A DNA stretch of 19,211 nucleotides from Triparma columacea (taxonomy: Eukaryota > Sar > Bolidophyceae > Parmales > Triparmaceae). Below the pieces are notes generated by a model. It did not search any database, had not been told where the DNA came from, and worked only from the letters and a program-made list of their open reading frames with translations. The stretch covers positions 1 through 19,211 of the forward strand of contig BRYA01000029.1 of assembly GCA_030267965.1 (NCBI GenBank), in the 5' to 3' direction. Shown here in pieces: positions 9,401 to 15,538 of this stretch. The first letter of the stretch is position 1. Every line of letters starts with the position of its first letter. The position numbers were made by a program, and so were the translations under genes.

Positions 9401-10599
9401 TTGCCCTTTCTCTCTTCCGGCTCTCAACGCACAACTCACCTTGTCCGGCGTCCTCATGACCATTTTCAGAGTCTGCGGTAATGCGATTATGGCGATTGTT
9501 AGTCAACATGAAAGGATTGTCAAGCGTGCTCCTCAATTCCGTGTAGAATATCAAGCGCCCCACGCGGTCACCAGAGACGGAACCCATGCGGTCGCCGGAG
9601 AAGCGCCCCATGCGGTCGCCGCAGACGGAACCCATGCGGTCGCCGCAGATGGAACCCACGCGGTCGCCGCAGACGGAACCCACGCGGTCGCTGCAGAAGC
9701 ACCCCATGCGGTCGCCGCAGACGGATCCCATGCGGTCGCCGCAGCCACCGCCTCTCAAGCTCGACGCCGACGGCCAGGCCCTCCGCAAAAGGCTTTGTGC
9801 GTTCCGCACGCAGGCGATGAAAAAAATTACAAAGTCTCAACGCGCCCTCCCGCGACTCTCCCGCTCTCCCCTAGAGTATTAAAATGTTTTTTTCTTTTCC
9901 GCCTCTCAATGCACAACTCACCTTGTCCAGCGTCCTCGTGACCGTTTTTAGAGTCTGCGGTAATGGCGATTATGGTGGTTGTTAGTCAAAATGAAGAGAT
10001 TTTCAGGCGTGCTCCTCGATTCCGTGTAGAATATCAAGTGTCTCCCCCCCTACAACCCCTTGAAACGAACTTACCTTGGTCTCGTCCAGCGTCCTCATGA
10101 GAGCTTTTAGATTTAGAGACTGTGAAGGGGACAACACAACACATTGCAAAAGTGAGAAAAACTACAAAGCTTCAACGCACCCTCCCGCGACTCTCCTGCT
10201 CTCTCCTAGAGTATTAAATTGTCCTTTCCTTCATCCAACTCTCGAATCACAACTCACCTCGTCCAGTGTCCTCGTGGCCATTTTCAGAGTCTGCGGTAAT
10301 GGCGATATGGCTATCGTTAGTCAAAATGAAAAAGATTTCCACGCGTGATCCGACATATCGTCCTTTTTCCCAGTATAATACCAAGAGTTTCCCCCCCTAA
10401 AACCCCCTGACATGACTCTCTCACCTTGTCCAGCGTCCCCATGAGGTCTTCCGATTGACGAAGATGGAGTAACTTGCCTCTCATGGCCTAGATCGGGTCC
10501 TGAATGGCAATTATCGGGTATCGGGGCGTCAACTTGAAGTGTATGAGTCTCCTCTACACGCTCTTCTCTCCCTCCTCGGGATTCATTTTTTGTGTCCAT
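452..10599 (-). CDS. Giant START-like / polytopic membrane protein, 11-exon model with nine micro-exons
   Basis: The proposed spliced gene has exons 10599-10425, 10290-10258, 10119-10075, 9954-9922, 9472-9440, 9027-8995, 8858-8814, 8693-8661, 8226-8194, 8058-8026 and 7884-452. The total is 7,929 nt, giving 2,642 residues plus TAG. The ATG at 10599 has an in-frame TGA 15 nt upstream. Every intron is phase 1, starts GTGAG or GTAAG and ends CAG. The join into the large exon adds 47 sense codons before the internal Met at 7741. Residues 59-165 are nine short repeats (DSENGHEDAGQ or VSKSKSSHEDAGQDQ types), hydrophilic and probably disordered. Three complete plus one truncated START-like modules and two membrane modules follow. 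I infer a membrane-anchored lipid-binding or lipid-sensing role but cannot name the substrate. If the splice model is wrong, the certain part is the frame 452-7741, 2,429 codons. No gene family name is recognised with confidence. Confidence 0.75.
525..2330 (-). repeat. Intragenic duplication, downstream (C-terminal) copy
   Basis: This block encodes the second membrane module and C-terminal tail. It aligns with 2380-4180 at a constant offset of 1,848-1,851 bp. For example, ACCCATACTTCTTATC is at 1801 and 3652, and CAACACTTGCTCTCCTAATA is at 541 and 2389. Identity is highest over the hydrophobic helices (about 900-1870) and weak over the amphipathic region before them (about 1900-2330). The unit corresponds to about 617 residues. 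Confidence 0.92.
2380..4180 (-). repeat. Intragenic duplication, upstream copy
   Basis: This is the first of two tandem copies of the ~1.85-kb membrane-module unit within one exon. It encodes the first set of helices and a first basic tail with RRESVRRSSVD and IRRASVG. Both copies remain in frame, with no intron between them. The conserved part covers the helices and tail. The preceding amphipathic segment has diverged strongly. Confidence 0.92.
8321..8462. repeat. 24-bp GC-rich minisatellite, array 1 (about 6 units)
   Basis: Units start at 8321, 8345, 8369, 8393, 8417 and 8441. Each begins CATGCGGTCGCCGCAGACGG or a close variant with CACGCGG, GCCGGAG or an AAGCGCCC ending. It lies inside the 434-nt intron between two class A micro-exons of the giant gene. 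The period is a multiple of three, so long frames stay open on both strands without being genes. A GCGCGC run and a unique segment (about 8470-8570) follow it. Confidence 0.9.
9122..9241. repeat. 24-bp GC-rich minisatellite, array 2 (5 units)
   Basis: Units start at 9122, 9146, 9170, 9194 and 9218, with the same consensus as the other two arrays. It occupies the 412-nt intron between class A micro-exons 9472-9440 and 9027-8995. The unit at 9170 is the most divergent, with GGTCCCCGTAGAAG. It is followed by a GCGCGCGCGCG run and the same unique GC-rich segment found beside the other arrays. Confidence 0.9.
9561..9750. repeat. 24-bp GC-rich minisatellite, array 3 (about 8 units)
   Basis: Units start at 9561, 9585, 9609, 9633, 9657, 9681, 9705 and 9729. 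It occupies the 449-nt intron between class A micro-exons 9954-9922 and 9472-9440. The last unit runs straight into CAGCCACCGCCTCTCAAGC and lacks the GCGCGC run of arrays 1 and 2. Copy number thus differs among the three introns (6, 5, 8). Confidence 0.9.
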
Positions 10600-10614
10600 G
10601 TGCTGTTGAGCTCA

Positions 10615-11442
10615 ACTCTCGCGGGATCTGTAGGGGCATGAGTACGTTTGGTGAGTGTGAGAATACTGTCGGTCCGTCCCATCTTTGTGAGAGATGTTGC
10701 CCTCGATCACTCAAGCCGGCATTTATGCCCCTTCTGAGAATCCAACACACCGGTTCCCACGTTTCTCTCTCCTCAGGGTATTTTTGTTGTGTCCATTTAT
10801 GCCTCCTCCTCCCCATCGGTGCCTATATGCTTCCGTTTATCCTTCCCAACAACCTACCTGCTCAGCACCAGTGTTTTAGCCCCACTCCTTCAAGGGTCTT
10901 CAAAAAAAACAGCTCTCCCGACAACAGATTTGTAATTCAATAATGGCCGTTGTACACACAGTTTGAGCGCTCCCGAAGCTACAATTCTTTACGCTTCTTA
11001 GGCACAATCCTTCGGTAGTTTACTGTTTGGCTACAGTTAATAAGGGATCCAACACCCGCTTTTTGTTTGGGTTGGTTTTTGAGACTTCCGATTCAGGATT
11101 TCGTACTAACCCTTTCCCAGATCTCAGATTAGTTTATTTATGGAGTCGAATGAAAATAAATACGGGGTTAATATACGTAGTATATATGATGCCTCCGACT
11201 TGAAATTTAACCGTGCGAAAAGGTAATTCTGATAAATTTTCATCAAGGTGAATTGGTTAAAAAATTGGTTCAGCCAGGGGTTTATGATGGCACGTATAAA
11301 ATAAAAATACCTGCTACAGGAGGTGGTTTTAACAAAATTGATCTCACGCTGTAGTTTTACGTATCCCTTCTCACTTAGTCATCTAGATCACCCTTCATGT
11401 TCTTTGTCATTATAATTTATAAAATCCAGGCCTTCCCACCCC
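10615..11442. other. Intergenic spacer upstream of the giant gene, with a decayed copy of its exon 1 start
   Basis: These 828 bp separate the start of the giant gene from the stop of the hydroxylase gene and must include the giant gene's promoter. On the minus strand an ATG at 10796 begins a stretch resembling the start of exon 1 (MDTTKIP against MDTKNES). It hits TGA after seven codons (complement at 10773-10775), so it is a broken duplicate. From about 10930 to 11440 the sequence is AT-rich. I see no convincing gene, tRNA or other structured RNA there. Confidence 0.5.
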
Positions 11443-12803
11443 CTAACTCCCCCTAAAAATTTTAACCCCCGCCGCCGCAACAACCGTCGCAACAGGTGCC
11501 AAGCTCCCCCCCGCTTGATCCATCCATCCTTTCCCAGTTCGTTTCCACTCTCCATTTTCCTTCCTCATCCTCATGCCCTTGTCCAAACCCGTGCTCTGTC
11601 CCCTGGCGTGGACTGATGCTGACGTTGAGGTTTTGTTCTTACGTCTTTCCGACCCTTCACCCTCCCCCCCTTCTTTGGCCTCTTCTTTTTCGTTCGGAGT
11701 AACCCTCCCCTCATGTCTGGTTTTAAAAAGAACGTCCCACACCCCTCCGATGCTCGAGAAGGTGTAGTTAGAGCCCTTGTTACCCTCGTGGTGCCAGTCG
11801 TGGTGGTGAGGCATTTGCGCCCACCCGATAAACAACCTTGTACCCTGGTGTGCGAGGTTTAAAGGCGAGGAAATACCAGAGTGTTTCTCTAAGGACTCGG
11901 CGATCCTGAAGATGTGGGAGAAGAGGAAGGTGGGGTAGTCTAGGGGCACGAGGATCTGGGAGCAGATGTGACCGACGAGGAGGTTGCTGAAGTTGTCGAA
12001 CCAGTGGTCCTCGTAGGTGTTACGGGAAAGCGGGTGCTGGAGAGAGAGGGGGGCAATAGGGCGTGCGGGGGGAAGGGGGAGGGGGGGGGAGGACATGTGA
12101 GACGGGAGGGGGAGGGGGAGGAGACGGTGGGTAACACGTTGTATAATTAGTTTCTGGCACCGGCCCTCACCTTGGCCCAATGATGCACCTGATGTATCCT
12201 CCAGAGGGCGGGCACGTTGTGCGCGCTCCTGTGGAGCCAGTACATTCCGAAGCTCATTATCAGGTGGTTCAACGTTAGTCTTGCAAGGCGCTCCAGGAAG
12301 GTTTGGGGTTGGGGGGGGTTAAGGGGAGGGTAGAAACCAGGGAGGAAGAAATAGACAGAGACGTAAAGGAGGGTGGTGGTGAGGTAGGTAAGGAGGTCGT
12401 GGTAGTGGAGAGCATGGAGCTGATCGAGGGAACGGCCGGAAAGGTCCTTGGCGTTTTTAATTAAGAGGTGCTCTTTGGGGGGCTGGGTGCGGTGGCTTGG
12501 GAAGTGGAAGTAGCAGGCCTCAAGGTAGGTGTTGTAGAACCTCCGGAAGAGGGAGGTGGTAAGGAGGAAGAGGGGGAGGTAGAGGAAGGGAAAACTTCCT
12601 GAGACGTCATGGGAAGGGTCGATGGAGACAATGAAGAGGAGGAGGATGATGGCAAACTCAAGGCAGGTTAGAGGGAGTGAGCCAGAGAAGAGGAGGGAAG
12701 AGAAGTGTGTGGTGAATTGGGAGGTTGGGGGGAGGCGGTTTTTGTAGGTTGTTGGTGCGTATGCGGGATTTGAAGTGGTTGTAGTCTCTTTTTTGGAGCA
12801 CAT
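11443..12803 (-). CDS. Fatty acid hydroxylase / sterol desaturase family protein, two exons
   Basis: Exon 1 is 12803-12171 (211 codons) and exon 2 is 12036-11443 (197 codons plus TAG), for 408 residues. The 134-nt intron is phase 0, with donor CCAAG|GTGAGG and acceptor CTCTCTCCAG|CACCC. The family uses a membrane-embedded di-iron centre held by histidine boxes, and all three are present: HRSAH (191-195), HQVHH (204-208) and HDWHH (290-294). The intron falls three residues after box 2. Four hydrophobic segments precede or overlap box 1 (about 48-67, 70-90, 134-155 and 172-190), as expected for an ER membrane enzyme that hydroxylates or desaturates a lipid or sterol. The C-terminal 90 or so residues are charged, low-complexity and unlike the family core, so the 3' end may hold an unrecognised intron. 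The exact substrate cannot be read from sequence. Confidence 0.85.
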
Positions 12804-12863
12804 GCTGTTTGTGTGGGGGGGGGGGTGATGTGAGTGAGAGTGAGTGAGTGTGGGGGGGTGCTT

Positions 12864-12963
12864 GTATGTGCGTGTATGTGCGTGTATGTGCGTGTGTACG
12901 TGTGTATCTGTCTATATGTATTTGTCTGTATGTGTGTATCTGTATGTATATATATGTATGTGT
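12864..12963. repeat. GT-rich microsatellite with a GTATGTGCGT sub-repeat
   Basis: About 100 bp of alternating purine-pyrimidine sequence. It begins with three copies of a 10-bp GTATGTGCGT unit, then degenerates to GTATCTGT and TATATATGTATG. It starts about 60 bp upstream of the hydroxylase start codon, so it probably lies in that gene's 5' UTR or promoter. Such tracts can adopt Z-DNA and vary in length. Confidence 0.85.
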
Positions 12964-13179
12964 AAAAGAAGGTGAAAAAGGAGGTGACAAAGAAGGTGTC
13001 GAGTGACTGAGTATTCATTGAGTTTGGATTATTCATCTCATAGCGAGATAATACTACTTTCGCCCATATTTACGATACTAATAGTATCATATTGGGGTTT
13101 ATATTGGGCAGAGAACCGCCATTGACGCCGCATTGACGCATTCCTTGGGGTCTGCACCTTTCCAGAGTCGAGAAGATTT

Positions 13180-13192
13180 TTCTAGAAGTTTC
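13180..13192. promoter_or_regulatory. Heat-shock-element-like site
   Basis: TTCTAGAAGTTTC fits the three-unit heat shock factor pattern TTC-nn-GAA-nn-TTC exactly, and another GAA lies just before it in GAGAAGATTTTTC. It sits about 380 bp upstream of the hydroxylase start codon. A perfect three-unit match is suggestive but can occur by chance in AT-rich DNA. Confidence 0.35.
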
Positions 13193-13475
13193 TATTTTCT
13201 CTCATTAATCGAATATTCCATCATTATAGTGTTAGGGTAACCCAAAAAGTTATTTATATTCACGTAGATACTACTGTAAAGTATAATAGCCTCACCTACA
13301 AGATATTTTGCACCCTTGAATGAAAGCTCCAGCTTTGGCTTGACACCTGACTCAAAAACGTTTTTGTTCCTTCCTTGATCTCCTTTCTTCAACTTTCTGA
13401 TCTTTTTTCTGCTCTCCTTTCTGACTTCCTTTGTGCTGTCCTTTCTGCGCTCCTTATCCCCAAAGTAGTCCTAAA
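13192..13475 (-). other. Possible orphan exon, Lys/Arg-rich
   Basis: Just downstream of the endonuclease-type gene, a pyrimidine-rich acceptor (TTTACTTTCCTTTAG|GACTAC) opens a frame of about 94 codons on the minus strand, ending in TAG at 13192. The first 30 residues are highly basic (for example ERRKDSTKEVRKESRKK, from an imperfect AGAAAGGA-type repeat). Then comes FESGVKPKLELSFKGAKYLV, which I do not recognise. It could be an alternative last exon of the neighbouring gene, using a non-consensus donor near its stop codon, or a decayed fragment. Confidence 0.25.
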
Positions 13476-13526
13476 GGAAAGTAAATCGTAAATAAAAGTT
13501 CGTTTTTTCAAAAACCCACCACCTCT

Positions 13527-15077
13527 TCAAACCTTCTTCAAGTTCTCTCCCCCCATAACCTTCCTTTTCTTCTTCCCTTTCCATTTAACGATTTCCCTTT
13601 TCTCCAGCACGCTATCAACGAACCCCATCCTCCTCCTCCCCCTCCTCCCTCTCTCATTCTCCACATAACACAACACCGCAATCTTCCCCGCTTTATTCAT
13701 AGCTCTAACCCACCCTGTAACATCCCCAATTTCAATGCTCCCCCCTTCCGGTACAACCCTAACCCCCGCAAACGCGTGTCTAACTTCACGGTCACCGTCA
13801 TAGACAAGGTAATCGCACCCGAATTTACTCCCACAACCAACGTGGAGATTCAGGGTTGTGTGGAGGTAGGAGTACACGGGGGGGAGAGGGTTTACGTGAC
13901 TTGATAACGTAGGGGGGGGGGGTAAGGGGAGGGGGAGGAAGTCCGATGAGGATAGTGGCTCTTTGAAAAGTTCTGCACCGAGGTGAATGCCTTTAGACGT
14001 GGTGGAGGTGGGGAACTGGGGGGACGCTTTTGAGGGGTCGGAGATCATCATACCCTCTTCACCCTCCTTCTCCTCTCCCCCCCCCTCCTCCTCCTCGTTT
14101 CCTCCCCCCTCTCTCCCCTCTATGAATCTGGTCCACCTTTCAAACTTAACAGTATAAGGTAGTTCCCTAACCCCCTTCTCCCCAACTCTAAGTATCTCCG
14201 CTTCCTCCATCATTCTTTGCGCCTTTTTCAAGCACTCCTCTTCGTAGCGAGAATCCCTTTCGTAGTATCCGTCCCCTTCGTCCGTGTCCTTATCCTGTAG
14301 GTAAGTTTGAATAAGTGTACTCAAACCACCAACCTTATCCCTAACTTCATCCACCCCTAAAACGTCCATCACAGCCTCCCTCCCAACCACAACAGGCAGC
14401 ACCCTATTACGATCGTAGTGATCGTTAAACCCCATACCCTCGTGCACACCACCAACATCCTCAACCTCTTTTAGTAACTTTAGTCTCTTGGTTAACACAG
14501 CTTTAGCTTTCATGTATTTGAACTTTATATCACTACCCCCGGAACCAGACTCGTACTGTAACCTAAGGTTCTCAACTTCCGTCTCCATACCTTTGATTTC
14601 ACTTGTAAGTAATATGATTCTATTCTCCCCACCCCCCATAACTTTCCCCTCCCCATCTTTTCGAATTCTCCTACCCTTTTTACTGCCTTTCCATACTTCT
14701 CGGACTACGGTTGAGGTGGGATTTGAGAGAGCACCGATGTAGGTTGAAGGATGACGGAGGGTAGAGTTTAGGTGGAGGTTGAAGGGGAGGGAATAGGAGA
14801 GCAGGATCGTGTTACCGTGTGTTAGGGGTTGGGGGGGGGAGGGGGAGGAGGTGGTTGTGGTGGTTGTAGTTGTTGTTGTTGTGTTGGTGGTGGTATTGGA
14901 GGTAGAGTTGGTGGTTGTATGATTGGATGAAGGAGGATTGGATGAGGGAGGATTGGATGAGGGATGTTGTGATGTTTGATTATGGGTTAAGACTTTATCT
15001 ACGGATGATTGTTTTGTAGTGTTAGGTGTAGCGTTAGGTATAGATATCTGATCTTCTATTGATGCTTCCATCGACAT
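13527..15077 (-). CDS. tRNA-splicing endonuclease catalytic subunit (SEN34 or SEN2 type)
   Basis: A single-exon frame of 516 residues starts at ATG 15077; a second ATG follows two codons later. The C-terminal domain (about 400-490) matches the tRNA intron endonuclease catalytic fold: YSYLHTTLNLHVGCGSKFG, then CDYLVYDGDREVRHAF. The catalytic triad can be placed at Tyr426, His434 and Lys465, with Tyr-His spacing 8 and His-Lys spacing 31, as in the family. This subunit cleaves a splice site of pre-tRNA within a heterotetramer in the nucleus or at mitochondria. KFG-x-D and the HA after the loop favour SEN34, while the tail after the Lys also resembles SEN2, so I leave the symbol blank. The first ~100 residues are a Ser/Pro/Asn/Thr tract with an 11-Thr run. 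A charged central region and an acidic Glu/Gly run lengthen the protein beyond the usual size. The tail is Lys/Arg-rich. Confidence 0.7.
   Translation of the reverse strand: MSMEASIEDQISIPNATPNTTKQSSVDKVLTHNQTSQHPSSNPPSSNPPSSNHTTTNSTSNTTTNTTTTTTTTTTTSSPSPPQPLTHGNTILLSYSLPFNLHLNSTLRHPSTYIGALSNPTSTVVREVWKGSKKGRRIRKDGEGKVMGGGENRIILLTSEIKGMETEVENLRLQYESGSGGSDIKFKYMKAKAVLTKRLKLLKEVEDVGGVHEGMGFNDHYDRNRVLPVVVGREAVMDVLGVDEVRDKVGGLSTLIQTYLQDKDTDEGDGYYERDSRYEEECLKKAQRMMEEAEILRVGEKGVRELPYTVKFERWTRFIEGREGGGNEEEEGGGEEKEGEEGMMISDPSKASPQFPTSTTSKGIHLGAELFKEPLSSSDFLPLPLPPPPTLSSHVNPLPPVYSYLHTTLNLHVGCGSKFGCDYLVYDGDREVRHAFAGVRVVPEGGSIEIGDVTGWVRAMNKAGKIAVLCYVENERGRRGRRRMGFVDSVLEKREIVKWKGKKKRKVMGGENLKKV
14830..14980 (-). 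repeat. Low-complexity tract in the endonuclease gene (15-bp repeat and poly-Thr)
   Basis: On the plus strand GATTGGATGAGGGAG-type 15-bp units occur three times in tandem (14931-14977), encoding SNPPS repeats on the minus strand. Beside them is a GTT/GGT-rich run encoding Thr and Asn. It is an in-frame simple-sequence expansion typical of a disordered linker. Confidence 0.8.
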
Positions 15078-15268
15078 TGGCAAACTTAGTGTCTCCAATT
15101 TAAGCCTATTTAAAGCCTATTTTAACCCTATTCTAATCCTATATCGTCAATATTAACGATATATATCTATGTGTGGACTATTAGTAATGTCCTATGATGA
15201 GTTATAGTGTATTTTGATGATTGCCTTTTCTTCCTCATTTCTCGATTTCTCCTGCTGGAATAATTTGT
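15078..15268. promoter_or_regulatory. Divergent intergenic region
   Basis: This short gap lies between the minus-strand endonuclease gene and the left edge of the conserved LRR gene unit. It is AT-rich and holds an inverted repeat, ATATCGT at 15141-15147 and ACGATAT at 15156-15162, and a TTTAAAGCC/TTTAACCC-like stretch. It must contain the promoter of the minus-strand gene. No specific factor site is recognised. Confidence 0.35.
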
Positions 15269-15538
15269 CAAGAAAACTGTATTAACACTGTATTATACAC
15301 TTTAGATACGTTTCACAACCAACCTAACTCTTCACAATACCAACAACAATACTACTACCTACACCATATCCAAACACATTGTAGTTTGAGCTCGAATTTG
15401 GTCCCCAACAAACTACATCGCCCAATCCCCCTTTCAATCTCCTCCTCTCCATCTAATCATTCACTCCATACGCTAGCTCGAGCGCTGTCAGTAGTATTAC
15501 TATCATCCTTCCCAAATCCTTCCCAAATCCTTCCCAAA
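15269..15538 (+). promoter_or_regulatory. Conserved upstream block of LRR gene A
   Basis: This 270-bp block is homologous to 16690-16962 and 17971-18229. All three begin CAAGAAAACTGTATTA, share CTCTTCACAATACCAACAAC-like and CCCCTCCTCTCCATC segments, and carry a GCGCTGTCAGTA motif about 50-70 bp before the ATG. Just before the ATG are three CCTTCCCAAAT repeats. Its conservation suggests it holds promoter and 5' UTR. A frame open back to 15221 has no ATG before 15539 that the paralogues share. Confidence 0.6.

Larger units (their letters stand above)
8026..10290 (-). other. Tandem micro-exon array (nine exons of 33 or 45 nt)
   Basis: Two exon classes alternate. Class A (33 nt, encoding DSENGHEDAGQ variants) is at 10290-10258, 9954-9922, 9472-9440, 9027-8995, 8693-8661 and 8226-8194. 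Class B (45 nt, encoding VSKSKSSHEDAGRDQ variants) is at 10119-10075 and 8858-8814, with a 33-nt relative (VSKNSHEDARR) at 8058-8026. The order in transcription is A-B-A-A-A-B-A-A-B'. All six A exons are preceded by ATTACCGCAG or, for one, GCATTACCGCAG, with the branch-point motif TTGACTAAC about 26-33 nt upstream. A exons end before GTGAG and the two full B exons before GTAAG. The last codons of exon 1 (GRPHGDAGQ) match the repeat, suggesting the array grew from that exon end. Confidence 0.75.
12804..13526. other. Intergenic spacer with microsatellite, palindrome and exon-like fragment
   Basis: This 723-bp gap between two minus-strand genes contains, from left to right, a run of 11 G at about 12815-12825, a GT-rich microsatellite (12864-12963), a perfect inverted repeat GATACT-AAT-AGTATC at 13074-13088, a heat-shock-element-like site at 13180-13192, and an open, purine-rich minus-strand stretch (13192-13475) that starts at a good splice acceptor. 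The promoter of the hydroxylase gene should lie here. Confidence 0.5.

Noticed and set aside
8310..9760. CRISPR array
   Set aside because: The 24-bp units are directly contiguous, with no unique spacers, and lie in a eukaryotic intron.
9195..9941. 248-codon plus-strand open frame across the minisatellites
   Set aside because: It is open because the 24-bp period is a multiple of three and it runs antisense through two micro-exons with good splice sites. It resembles no protein and has the same repeats in other frames.
10930..11440. tRNA or small structured RNA in the AT-rich spacer
   Set aside because: I looked for GGTTCGAATCC-like B boxes and paired arms. GGTTCAGCC near 11270 has no matching acceptor stem or A box.
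15078..15098. Seven-codon N-terminal extension of the endonuclease gene
   Set aside because: The first codon would be TTG. The first ATG is at 15077.
15221..15538. Upstream extension of LRR gene A to give 429 residues
   Set aside because: It would need a TTG start and is not conserved as coding in genes B and C. The ATG at 15539 is shared by all three.
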